From an uncultured Prevotellaceae bacterium (GTDB lineage Bacteria > Bacteroidota > Bacteroidia > Bacteroidales > Bacteroidaceae), in the NCBI GenBank assembly GCA_902775075.1, contig CACYKX010000119.1:12940-22309 (forward strand): a DNA stretch of 9,370 nucleotides. The letters are read 5' to 3'. Below are positions 1 through 7,230 of this stretch, one piece after another. Position 1 is the stretch's first letter, and the number at the start of each line of letters is the position of its first letter. The notes below the pieces were generated by a model. The model was not told the DNA's origin. It saw nothing but the letters and a program-made list of their open reading frames with translations, and ran no database searches. Position numbers and translations under genes: made by a program.

Positions 1-1353
1 ATCTCCGCTATCGTAGCCATCCTCGCATTGCTTGTACCGATACAGATGGTAAGTCAAACTTGGGATGACCACGACAGAAGTAATCGATATACATGTAGAG
101 ACTTCGGACAGAACTATCTGATGTCACTTCAGGAGAAGGGTAACCCAATCATCTTCACAAACGGAGATAATGATACCTTCCCACTCTGGTACAATCAAGA
201 GGTAGAAGGAGTCGGCACCAACTTCCGTGTCTGCAACCTAAGTTATCTGCAGACCGACTGGTATATCGACCAGATGAAACGCCCAGCATATGATTCACCT
301 TCAGTTCCTATCACATGGCCACGACTTGACTACTGCTCAGGAACAAACGAATACGTAGAAGTAAACCCTGATGCCAAGCAACAGATCCTTGACTTCTACA
401 AGCAGAACCCAGCAGAAGCAAAAGCACAATTCGGTGACGAACCATTCGAACTGAAGAACATCATGAAATACTGGGTTCGCTCTAAAGACAGTAATATGCA
501 CTTTATCCCTACAGATACACTGTATCTCGATATCGACAAAGAAGCAGTCAAGAAGAGTGGCATGATGATGGCAGGAGATTCTATACCTAGCAGAATGGTG
601 ATTTCTCTCAAGGGTAAGAACGCACTATACAAAGGCGATCTGATGATGCTTGAGATGCTAGCACAATGCAACTGGACCCGTCCACTGTATGTAGCCATCA
701 CTGTCGGTGATGACAACTATATGAACTTAGGCGACAACTTCGTTCAAGAAGGTTTGGTCAACCGTATCACACCATTCACGACAACTCACCAAGGCAATCC
801 TATCGCAGGAATGAAGAACTACGATACCGAAAAGACCTACCATAACGTGATGACACGTTTCAAATATGGTAACCTCAAACAACGTGGTCTTTATATCGAC
901 GAGACAACCATGCGTATGTGCTACACACACCGCCGCTTGCTTGCCGGACTTGCCCTACAGTTGATTGCAGAGAACAAAGATGCCAAGGCACTGAAAGTAC
1001 TCGAGAAATCAGAGAAAGAGATACCGGAGTACAACGTACCTTACAACTTCGAGAGCGGTGGTTTGGATATGGCACAGGCTTATGCTATGCTTGGTCAGAA
1101 GAGCAAAGCCAAGAAGATTCTCCAGAGAGTGGTATTGAATTCAACCCAATACGCCAACTGGTATCTATCATTGAGCAACGACCGATTCATGCAGAGTCAG
1201 AGCGACTGTCTACGCCAGTTCATGGTATTGAATCATGCTGCAGAGATTGCAGGCATGGTAGACAAGAATTATGCCAATGCCATTACCAAACAGATGAATG
1301 CCTCATATCGACTCTATCAAAGTCGCGGAGGTCAAACACTGCAAGGTCAATAA
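1..1353 (+). CDS. DUF2723 / GT117-type membrane glycosyltransferase, C-terminal part (5' end outside window)
   Basis: The frame is open from base 1, so this is the C-terminal 450 residues of a longer protein; the in-frame TTG at 28 is not a real start. Residues 1-15 are hydrophobic and look like the last membrane helix. They are followed by the family-typical TWDDHDRS (20-27), a NGDNDTFPLWY block and a NLSYLQTDWYIDQMKR block, which I recognise from Bacteroidota DUF2723 proteins related to PMT-type (GT39) and TMEM260-like O-mannosyltransferases. The last 150 residues are helical and TPR-like. The known architecture is an N-terminal multi-pass catalytic domain, outside this window, with a soluble periplasmic C-terminal half. 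The role would be transfer of sugar from a lipid-linked donor to protein or glycan in the envelope; the substrate is unknown. The polysaccharide deacetylase starts 18 nt downstream and probably shares its transcript. Confidence 0.88.
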   Translation: MSAIVAILALLVPIQMVSQTWDDHDRSNRYTCRDFGQNYLMSLQEKGNPIIFTNGDNDTFPLWYNQEVEGVGTNFRVCNLSYLQTDWYIDQMKRPAYDSPSVPITWPRLDYCSGTNEYVEVNPDAKQQILDFYKQNPAEAKAQFGDEPFELKNIMKYWVRSKDSNMHFIPTDTLYLDIDKEAVKKSGMMMAGDSIPSRMVISLKGKNALYKGDLMMLEMLAQCNWTRPLYVAITVGDDNYMNLGDNFVQEGLVNRITPFTTTHQGNPIAGMKNYDTEKTYHNVMTRFKYGNLKQRGLYIDETTMRMCYTHRRLLAGLALQLIAENKDAKALKVLEKSEKEIPEYNVPYNFESGGLDMAQAYAMLGQKSKAKKILQRVVLNSTQYANWYLSLSNDRFMQSQSDCLRQFMVLNHAAEIAGMVDKNYANAITKQMNASYRLYQSRGGQTLQGQ

Positions 1354-1357
1354 AAAG

Positions 1358-1364
1358 AAGGAGG
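1358..1364 (+). promoter_or_regulatory. Strong Shine-Dalgarno for the deacetylase
   Basis: AAGGAGG lies 7 nt before the ATG at 1372. It fixes that start and is notable because genes of this phylum, including most others in this window, usually have only A-rich leaders without such a match. Confidence 0.7.
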
Positions 1365-1371
1365 ATTCAGA

Positions 1372-1983
1372 ATGTTCATAGAGAAGTCAGGCAGATTTCT
1401 ACGCTGGTTGTATCCAGCCGCTACATGGAGAATGGACAAGAACGATCATTCCGTATACTTGACATTTGACGATGGTCCTATACCGGAGTCAACCCCATTC
1501 ATTCTGAAGACCCTTCGAGAATTCGGAGCTAAGGCAACTTTCTTCATGGTTGGCGAGAATGTAGCTCGCTACCATGATCTATACAATAAGATCGTTGAGG
1601 AAGGACATCAGGTGGGTAATCACACTTTCAACCACCTAGGGTCGTATAAGCACATGGCCATCACATACGCTGCCAACACCCAAGAGGCTAACCAGTTGAT
1701 ACATGCCCATCTCTTCCGTCCCCCTCATGGACTTATGAGGCGTACCGTATATTGGTGGATAAATCGCAAATACCGTATCATCATGTGGGACGTTATCACC
1801 CGCGATTATTCCAAATGGCTTACTGCCGACGACGTTGTGAACAACGTAAAGAAATACACACGCAACGGCAGTATCATAACCTTTCACGATTCACTGAAAA
1901 GTATCGATAAACTAAAGTATGCCCTACCCGAAGCTTTAAAATGGCTTAAAGAGCAAGGATATGAATTCAAAACTTTCGAATAA
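1372..1983 (+). CDS. Polysaccharide deacetylase family protein (NodB-homology, CE4-like)
   Basis: This 203-aa protein is little more than a single NodB-homology domain. The visible CE4 motifs are TFDDGP at 31-36 (D33 predicted catalytic base, D34 metal ligand), HTFNH at 84-88 (H84 and H88 metal ligands), RPPHG at 116-120, MWDV at 138-141 and ITFHD at 169-173 (H172 predicted catalytic acid). All key residues are present, so a metal-dependent N- or O-deacetylase acting on an acetylated sugar polymer, such as peptidoglycan or an exopolysaccharide, is likely; the true substrate cannot be read from sequence. There is no clear cleavable signal peptide, only a short amphipathic start (FLRWLYPAATW), so location is uncertain. 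It follows the DUF2723 gene by 18 nt and overlaps queG by 23 nt. A terminator hairpin starts 4 nt after its stop codon. Confidence 0.92.
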   Translation: MFIEKSGRFLRWLYPAATWRMDKNDHSVYLTFDDGPIPESTPFILKTLREFGAKATFFMVGENVARYHDLYNKIVEEGHQVGNHTFNHLGSYKHMAITYAANTQEANQLIHAHLFRPPHGLMRRTVYWWINRKYRIIMWDVITRDYSKWLTADDVVNNVKKYTRNGSIITFHDSLKSIDKLKYALPEALKWLKEQGYEFKTFE

Positions 1984-2920
1984 CATCAAAGCCGAGGCCA
2001 TCAACCTCGGCTTTTTTGCATGCGGTATCGCTCAAGCTGCACCGGTAGACGAGAAGGTAGCAGAGGCGCTGAAGCATTGGCTCGATAAAGGAGGCAATGC
2101 GGGGATGAGCTATATGAACAACTACACGGATAAGCGCTTAGATCCCCGACTTCTCATGGATGGAGTCAAAAGCATCGTATCGGTAGCCATGAACTACACA
2201 CCGGCCCACCCTATGCCTGAAGAAGGATATCAGTTTGCCGCCTACGCATTAGGACAGGATTATCACGATGTCATGAAGGAAAAATTACGTCTCTTGGCCT
2301 CCAAATTCGGATTCGAAGATGAACTGCACAGCAATAACCCTAATGCCAACCATTGTAGGATATTCGTGGACTCCGGACCTGTACTCGAACGATACTGGGC
2401 AGAGAAAGCAGGACTGGGATGGACAGGACGTAATCATCAACTCATCATCCCCAAGGCAGGAAGTATGTTCTTCTTAGGCGAATTGTTCCTTGACGTTGAA
2501 TTGGAATATGACAAACCCATGCGAAACCACTGTGGAACCTGTCATGCCTGCATAGACCACTGCCCCACCCATGCCTTACAACAACACGGTCCCTACACCA
2601 CCTTTGACGCCAACAGATGTCTAAGTTATCAGACCATAGAAAATCGTGGTGACATACCGGAAGCCATAGCCAAACAGATGGGCGACTGCATATATGGATG
2701 CGACCGATGTCAGCAGAGTTGTCCTTGGAACCGCTTTGCGCAACCTAACCATATACCGGAATTGCAACCCAAACCGGAACTACTCGACATGACACGGGAA
2801 GACTGGGAACAACTATCCGTAGAGAAATACCGAAAGCTCTTCAAAGGTAGCGCCGTAAAACGAGCAAAATACGAAGGACTCATCAGGAATATCTCAGCCA
2901 TCAAAGATCGAAAAAAGTAA
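1961..2920 (+). CDS. queG: tRNA epoxyqueuosine(34) reductase QueG
   Basis: This 319-aa cytoplasmic iron-sulfur enzyme carries out the last step of queuosine synthesis, the cobalamin-dependent reduction of epoxyqueuosine to queuosine at tRNA position 34. The N-terminus (IKAEAINLGFFACGIA, 9-24) fits the family. The active-site block FVDSGPVLER (D137) leads into AGLGWTGRN. Two 4Fe-4S cysteine sets follow: C191-x2-C194-x2-C197-x3-C201-P, and C243-x3-C247-x2-C250-x3-C254-P-W. The length is close to that of other short QueG proteins, and the C-terminus ends soon after the KLFKGSAVKRAKYEGL motif. The ATG at 1961 is preferred because the next in-frame Met (49) would remove the conserved N-terminus. 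The start lies inside the deacetylase gene in another frame, so translation may be coupled. Codons 10-19 form a terminator hairpin. Confidence 0.96.
   Translation: MNSKLSNNIKAEAINLGFFACGIAQAAPVDEKVAEALKHWLDKGGNAGMSYMNNYTDKRLDPRLLMDGVKSIVSVAMNYTPAHPMPEEGYQFAAYALGQDYHDVMKEKLRLLASKFGFEDELHSNNPNANHCRIFVDSGPVLERYWAEKAGLGWTGRNHQLIIPKAGSMFFLGELFLDVELEYDKPMRNHCGTCHACIDHCPTHALQQHGPYTTFDANRCLSYQTIENRGDIPEAIAKQMGDCIYGCDRCQQSCPWNRFAQPNHIPELQPKPELLDMTREDWEQLSVEKYRKLFKGSAVKRAKYEGLIRNISAIKDRKK
1988..2017 (+). terminator. Intrinsic terminator embedded in the start of queG
   Basis: AAAGCCGAGG (1988-1997) pairs perfectly with CCTCGGCTTT (2005-2014) around a 7-nt loop, and six T follow the GC core (2012-2017). 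The 7-bp core has six G-C pairs. It begins 4 nt after the deacetylase stop, where a terminator for that gene would be expected, yet it encodes residues 10-19 of QueG. By shape it is a classic rho-independent terminator. That it works in vivo, or attenuates queG when the queG start is not translated, is inference. Confidence 0.55.
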
Positions 2921-2947
2921 ACGGACACTCCTATAAGGAATGTCCGT
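2911..2947 (-). terminator. Terminator of the polysaccharide export operon
   Basis: The arms at 2936-2947 and 2921-2932 form a 12-bp stem with a 3-nt loop. Read on the minus strand every position pairs (one G-U) and the stem is followed by TTACTTTTTT (2920-2911). On the plus strand the stem has a C-A mismatch and no T-run, so it serves the minus operon better; the A-run that supplies its T tract overlaps the queG stop codon. It lies about 40 nt after the stop of the last minus gene. Confidence 0.8.
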
Positions 2948-2989
2948 ACTACGTAGCAGTACACGCCACAACGTTTCTATACCCCGAAT

Positions 2990-3172
2990 CTAACCAAATA
3001 AATAAGCATAGATTACTGCACATACCATAAGAACGGCTATCACAGTCATAATGATTTTGAGCACTTTACTGATTTTTTTACGGAGTTCCATAGAGTTCAA
3101 ACTCCTATATTTGAACTCAGACGCACCATCTCTATGATGATGGTGATGGTGGTGATGCTTATTACTCTCCAT
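2990..3172 (-). CDS. Small single-pass membrane protein with an octahistidine tract
   Basis: This 60-aa protein belongs to no family I can name. Its start is MESNK followed by eight consecutive His (6-13), then a charged linker (RDGASEFKYRSLNSMELRKK) and one hydrophobic helix (about 38-58) ending at the C-terminus. Basic residues before the helix predict the N-terminus in the cytoplasm, so the His tract would be cytosolic. The His codons are mixed CAT and CAC, which argues against an artificial tag or simple slippage. An A-rich leader (AAAGAGAAA) precedes the ATG. It follows the Wza-like gene by 46 nt and is the last gene before the operon terminator, so a role linked to capsule or exopolysaccharide export or metal sensing is possible but unproven. 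It is short, but operon position and composition make it likely real. Confidence 0.7.
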   Translation of the reverse strand: MESNKHHHHHHHHRDGASEFKYRSLNSMELRKKISKVLKIIMTVIAVLMVCAVIYAYLFG

Positions 3173-3218
3173 TTTCTCTTTATATAGTTAATTAGATTTC
3201 TCTTACAAAATCATACAC

Positions 3219-4028
3219 TTATCGAAGGATATTCACCAATAAAGATGCTATAGACACCAAAATTGACGTAGCAGAGAACCACAAAGAAGTGGTGGTACCG
3301 ACAGTAGAATTTTGCGCCTTCACCTTATTAGGCTCTACATAGATGACATCGTTCTGCTGCAGATAATAATATGGAGAATTCACCAGATTAGCATCATTTA
3401 GATTCAATCTATGAAACTCTATTTTACCGTCAGCATTCTCACGAACCAGTTTCACATTATCTCGAACACCATAGATTGTCAAGTCACCAGCCTGAGCTAA
3501 CGCCTCAAGCACATTGATCTTCTCATTGGCAACGGTAAACATACCAGGACGAGCAACCTCACCCAATACAGATATCTTATAGTTAATAGAGCGAACGGTA
3601 ACGATAGGATGCTCACTCTGTGCCATATAAGGAGCAATCTGTCCAGCAATATACTTTTCAGCCTCGTTCTTTGTCATTCCACCTAAATGCAGACGACCGA
3701 TAATAGGAAAGTTCACACATCCCTCATTATCAACAATATAACTCTGCAAAGTTGGTTGAGTGGCAGTAGTACGCAAGTTGGCATTCATTGGCGTAGCCAC
3801 AATAAGATTAAAAGGTTCTGCAGCCGCAGAATTCACTGTACTTACAGTAATCGTAAGTACATCCTTAGGCATAATCTTGGCATCATAGAGAGCCCTGCTA
3901 CTCGCCACAAGCATACTATCGCTATTCTGGAAATAGGCTACATTCTTACTACTGCCACAACCTGTCATAGTGATGACAGATAAGGCCATTACCAAAAGGG
4001 TTAATATGGATAAAGATAATTTCTTCAT
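3219..4028 (-). CDS. Polysaccharide export outer-membrane lipoprotein (Wza/BexD-like)
   Basis: This 269-aa protein begins with a lipoprotein signal: charged MKK, a hydrophobic stretch, then MTGC with C24 as the predicted lipidated residue (Met at -3 is slightly atypical). Next come a poly-export domain (about 45-145, including KIMPKDVLTITV), an SLBB-type domain (about 150-205, including SVLGEVARPGMF and ALAQAGDLT), a YYLQQNDVIYVEPN segment at 221-234 typical of the family, and a hydrophobic C-terminal helix (about 247-268). The length is shorter than E. coli Wza and normal for Bacteroidota homologues. The predicted role is the outer-membrane pore through which the polysaccharide leaves, working with the Wzc-like protein encoded upstream in the same operon. 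It starts 31 nt after the HAD gene ends. Confidence 0.93.
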   Translation of the reverse strand: MKKLSLSILTLLVMALSVITMTGCGSSKNVAYFQNSDSMLVASSRALYDAKIMPKDVLTITVSTVNSAAAEPFNLIVATPMNANLRTTATQPTLQSYIVDNEGCVNFPIIGRLHLGGMTKNEAEKYIAGQIAPYMAQSEHPIVTVRSINYKISVLGEVARPGMFTVANEKINVLEALAQAGDLTIYGVRDNVKLVRENADGKIEFHRLNLNDANLVNSPYYYLQQNDVIYVEPNKVKAQNSTVGTTTSLWFSATSILVSIASLLVNILR

Positions 4029-4059
4029 ATCTGTTTTTATTTATAATTCTTTGTTATCA

Positions 4060-4488
4060 TTAGAATTGCCACCAATGCTTCTTTTTAGGACGATGATGAT
4101 TACTTCCCCCATAAGAAGCCTCGGTGATGAGATGATTCCATGTCTTGTGGTGGGTAATCATACGATAGATAGTCCCCCAATCGGGAAGTCCACCAAGATT
4201 ACGATCGTCTATGAATACATCAGCCTTCAACTTACGACTGAAATGCTGATTGTTGTTTATGGTTTCCTCAGGATAATCACGATTCACAGCATAGAACTCC
4301 ACCCCCCGCTGACGACACCACTCTACAGCCTCATCAAGAAGTTTGCCCTCACGTACCGACCAGAGTATCAACTTATGATGTTCCCGTATGAGCATTTTTA
4401 GAGTATCCGTAGCAAAAGGAATCTCTTCACCTATCGCAGGATATTTGTGTTCCACGATTGTCCCGTCAAAATCGACTGCTATAATCAT
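4060..4488 (-). CDS. HAD-superfamily hydrolase, small, BT0820-like
   Basis: This 142-aa HAD protein has motif I DFDGT (6-10; nucleophile D6, acid/base D8), motif II as LWSVR with S44, a lysine for motif III near K86/K88, and motif IV DVFIDDRN with D94 and D95. VEHKYPAIG after motif I is typical of a small Bacteroidota HAD group I know from structural-genomics names such as BT0820; its substrate is not known to me. No large cap domain fits in 142 residues, so the substrate may be large or exposed. The C-terminus is unusual: a His/Lys/Trp-rich tail (NHHRPKKKHWWQF). It starts 3 nt after the Wzc-like gene ends, so co-translation is likely. By position it occupies the place a Wzb tyrosine phosphatase often holds; dephosphorylation of the Wzc tail is a hypothesis only. 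Confidence 0.88.
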   Translation of the reverse strand: MIIAVDFDGTIVEHKYPAIGEEIPFATDTLKMLIREHHKLILWSVREGKLLDEAVEWCRQRGVEFYAVNRDYPEETINNNQHFSRKLKADVFIDDRNLGGLPDWGTIYRMITHHKTWNHLITEASYGGSNHHRPKKKHWWQF

Positions 4489-4491
4489 AAT

Positions 4492-7059
4492 TTATCTTTT
4501 TATTGAATTATCGTTGGCATTACCATAGTGACTGTCGGAATAATTTCCATAAGTTCCATAAGTTCCGTAACCACCATAACCATAACGACCATATTTGCCA
4601 TAACCATAACCATAACCGTAACCATAGCCATAGCGTCCATACTTGCCATATTTGCCATAGCCATAATAATAGCCATATTTCTTCTTCGACATATCCACAC
4701 CGTTCAGGATAATGCAAGCATTGTTGATCTTCTTATCCTCTACCAGGCTGTTGAGAAGCCCCATATTACTCTTCGGAGTATAATCGGCACGTACCACATA
4801 ACAACAAACATTGGCATATTTAGCAACCTGAAGTGTATCAGTAACCAATCCTACCGGAGCGGTGTCAAGGATGACATAATCGTAATTCTTCTTAAGCACA
4901 TCAATGATGTCCTTGAGATTCTCACGTGCCAGAAGCTCAGCAGGGTTCGGAGGTGTAGGTCCCGCCAAAAGTAAATCAAGATTCTCGTTTTCGTTTGATT
5001 TATCAATTTGTCCAAGAACATCAGCCTCGGTAACTTCATTCTTTACCAACAATGTAGATACACCTTGATGACGGTCGGAACGTCCAAAAAGACGACCCAA
5101 TGCCGGCTTACGGATATCAAAGCCACAGAGTATCACCTTCTTGCCCAACAAAGCAAAACTGACAGCCAGGTTGGCAGCATTAAAGGTTTTGCCCTCACCT
5201 GACGTTGAAGAGGTGAAAAGTATCACCTTATCCCCTGGTTTCATCATAAACTGCACATTCGTACGCAGCGAACGGAATATCTCATCAATAGAATCATTAC
5301 GGTTGGCATGCACCACAATTCCCGCTGCCGTTTTAGCGCTCTCACTAGCCACCGCAACATCAGCAACGATAGGAAGATTGGTAAGATGCACTACATCATC
5401 ATGACCCTCGATACGATATTTTAGGAACTGAATCAGATAAAGTATTCCAAAAGGAAGACCTACCCCCAAAATCATCGAGAAGAACAGAATGATTGCCGAC
5501 TTTGGTGATACCTTTCCGTCTACCTGAGGGTCATCAATCAACTTACCCTTATCAGCTGTAGCTGCAAGAGAGATAGAGTTTTCTTCACGTTTCTGCAACA
5601 GCATCAGATAAAGACCAGATTTAACCTCCTGTTGACGACCTATCTGCGTGAGCACACGTTCCTGTTCAGGCGAATTGTTCACCTTGCTCTGATAAAGTTG
5701 ATACTGATTAGCTAAACTTTGACGCCTAATATCAGCAGAACGAAGAGCCTGCATCAAAGCTGTACGGATAGAACTACGAAGTTCATCGAGCGTACTGGTA
5801 AGTGTCAGTACCTGCGGAGCCTGTTCGCTAGCACTCTTCAATAAGCGGTTACGATCGAGCACGCCCTTATTAAATTCAGCAATCAAAGCTGTAGACGACT
5901 GATCTTGTATTCCGATATTCGAAGGGATCAAGTCATAAGCATGAGACGGTTTATTCACATACTCACGGATATAATTGATCAACTGCACCTGAGAAGTAGC
6001 CTCTTGCAACTTATCAGAGAACTGAGCACTCTGCTGTAGCGAATTTGTAGCATCGAGTTGCAACTGGGTCACATTATTACGCTTTTTATATCCTTCGAGT
6101 TTACCTTCTGTAGAACCCAATTCCTTATCAATCTTAGCCAAACGGTCGTTGATAAATTCCTCTGTCTTATGAGCAATTTCATTCTTATCCTCGTTGGCCT
6201 GCTCATTATAACAACGAGCCAACTGTCTTAAGAAATCAACACCACGATTAGGAATCTGATCCTTGAGAGTAATCTGCGCAATAGAAGTACGCTTACTCGT
6301 AGGCTGGACCGACATCGCTCCCAGATATTTCTTAGCGATAAGGACAGGCGGTACAATTGTAGCCTGCCAAGTTATGGCATCATAACTGCTGAGCGGACGT
6401 CCACCGATACGATTAAGATTATTCGTAAAGATAAGTGTACCAATCTTCGTACGTATCGAACAAGGGAAAGAGGTAAGAGTACGCTCAAACCGCCCTATCG
6501 CCATACCACCTTTATAAGTAGTACCTTCGATGAAATAACGAGGGCCACTCTTTCTAAAGGTTATCGTAGCACTATAGACACTCTCTATCAAATCCTCATC
6601 AAGTTTATCGAGGTGTGCAGGGTCGATGTCTACATTGATCGGTTGATCACGATACATTAAATAAGATCCGACACGGCCAATAGCAGTGTAGTAAACATAA
6701 AGTTTCATCTTCTTTACGACCTCACGAGCCAAAATAGAAGATTGAAGGACCTCTACCTCATTATCAATACCCGCAGAATTGGTCATAATACCCAAATCCT
6801 GCATATTAGAAAGCATCTGATTACGACTATTTCGCGGAGTCTGTTCATCCTTGATCAACATCTTTGCCGACATCTGAAACACAGGTTTCGTATAGCGCAG
6901 ATAAAGCATAGCTGCACTAACACTGATGACGATAGACAGAAGAAACCATTGCCAATTAAGGATGATCATGGCAAAGACTACTTGAAAGTTAAAAGATGTT
7001 CGTTCTTCCTTTTCGAATTGTTCGAATTTCTCTACTTCAGAGATTTTCTCTTGTGTCAT
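4492..7059 (-). CDS. Wzc-like polysaccharide co-polymerase / BY-kinase (tyrosine autokinase)
   Basis: This 855-aa inner-membrane protein is a fused chain-length regulator and tyrosine kinase. Order: TM1 (about 31-54), Wzz domain, a long periplasmic coiled-coil region, GNVR-type segment (about 463-495), TM2 (about 521-546), then the cytosolic kinase. The kinase shows the oligomerisation motif E593-x2-R596-x2-R599, Walker A TSGEGKT (619-625, K624), Walker A' with D648 (GFDIRKP) and Walker B VILDTAP with D732. The C-terminal tail (795-845) holds 21 tyrosines, mostly Tyr-Gly, the expected autophosphorylation cluster. In this family, cycles of tail phosphorylation and dephosphorylation drive assembly and export of capsule or exopolysaccharide with a Wza-type pore, encoded two genes downstream. 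All catalytic residues are present. The leader before the ATG at 7059 has no clear Shine-Dalgarno. Confidence 0.96.
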   Translation of the reverse strand: MTQEKISEVEKFEQFEKEERTSFNFQVVFAMIILNWQWFLLSIVISVSAAMLYLRYTKPVFQMSAKMLIKDEQTPRNSRNQMLSNMQDLGIMTNSAGIDNEVEVLQSSILAREVVKKMKLYVYYTAIGRVGSYLMYRDQPINVDIDPAHLDKLDEDLIESVYSATITFRKSGPRYFIEGTTYKGGMAIGRFERTLTSFPCSIRTKIGTLIFTNNLNRIGGRPLSSYDAITWQATIVPPVLIAKKYLGAMSVQPTSKRTSIAQITLKDQIPNRGVDFLRQLARCYNEQANEDKNEIAHKTEEFINDRLAKIDKELGSTEGKLEGYKKRNNVTQLQLDATNSLQQSAQFSDKLQEATSQVQLINYIREYVNKPSHAYDLIPSNIGIQDQSSTALIAEFNKGVLDRNRLLKSASEQAPQVLTLTSTLDELRSSIRTALMQALRSADIRRQSLANQYQLYQSKVNNSPEQERVLTQIGRQQEVKSGLYLMLLQKREENSISLAATADKGKLIDDPQVDGKVSPKSAIILFFSMILGVGLPFGILYLIQFLKYRIEGHDDVVHLTNLPIVADVAVASESAKTAAGIVVHANRNDSIDEIFRSLRTNVQFMMKPGDKVILFTSSTSGEGKTFNAANLAVSFALLGKKVILCGFDIRKPALGRLFGRSDRHQGVSTLLVKNEVTEADVLGQIDKSNENENLDLLLAGPTPPNPAELLARENLKDIIDVLKKNYDYVILDTAPVGLVTDTLQVAKYANVCCYVVRADYTPKSNMGLLNSLVEDKKINNACIILNGVDMSKKKYGYYYGYGKYGKYGRYGYGYGYGYGYGKYGRYGYGGYGTYGTYGNYSDSHYGNANDNSIKR
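4525..4677 (-). repeat. Tyr-Gly hexanucleotide repeat in the kinase tail
   Basis: The tail is coded by degenerate TAT-GGN units. The cleanest part, 4597-4632, is six consecutive Tyr-Gly codon pairs (residues 810-821), flanked by KYG, RYG and TYG variants. Because the unit is 6 nt, gain or loss of units keeps the frame and only changes tyrosine number. Confidence 0.8.
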
Positions 7060-7120
7060 ATGTTATCTGATATTAAGCGAATGAATAGTAACTAGTACTA
7101 TATAATAAGGTTTACAATGG

Positions 7121-7151
7121 CAAATATAAAAATCTTTGATTAAAAAACAAA
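7121..7151 (-). promoter_or_regulatory. Bacteroidota-type promoter for the export operon
   Basis: On the minus strand TTTG (7151-7148) is followed after 19 nt by TATATTTG (7128-7121), matching the phylum's -33 TTTG / -7 TAnnTTTG consensus. It would start transcription roughly 50-60 nt before the Wzc-like ATG. No other good match is seen between the genes of the operon. Confidence 0.7.
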
Positions 7152-7191
7152 AAAAAAGAGACTTTTTTCACATAAGCCGAATGATTTTTTT

Positions 7192-7199
7192 TACCTTTG
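7192..7199 (+). promoter_or_regulatory. Candidate -7 box for the small Trp-rich membrane protein
   Basis: TACCTTTG matches TAnnTTTG and lies 31 nt before the ATG at 7231. No TTTG is present at the -33 position, only a T-run, so the promoter is weaker or needs an activator. It is divergent from the export operon promoter, about 65 nt away. Confidence 0.5.
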
Positions 7200-7230
7200 C
7201 CCACGATTTAATATCAATACAAGCAATAAT

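Noticed and set aside
918..1469. 183-aa plus-strand frame overlapping the DUF2723 and deacetylase genes
   Set aside because: It lies in another frame across two well-supported genes and its composition (Arg/Ser/Cys-rich) is that of a shadow frame.
3118..3172. His8 tract as a cloning or expression-tag artefact
   Set aside because: Codons are mixed, the flanking coding sequence continues without vector-like sites, and the gene sits in operon context.
4503..4974. Long plus and minus frames opposite the kinase tail (His/Asn-, Ile/Thr- or Met-rich)
   Set aside because: They are products of the Tyr-Gly hexanucleotide repeat read in other frames; the kinase frame carries all conserved motifs.
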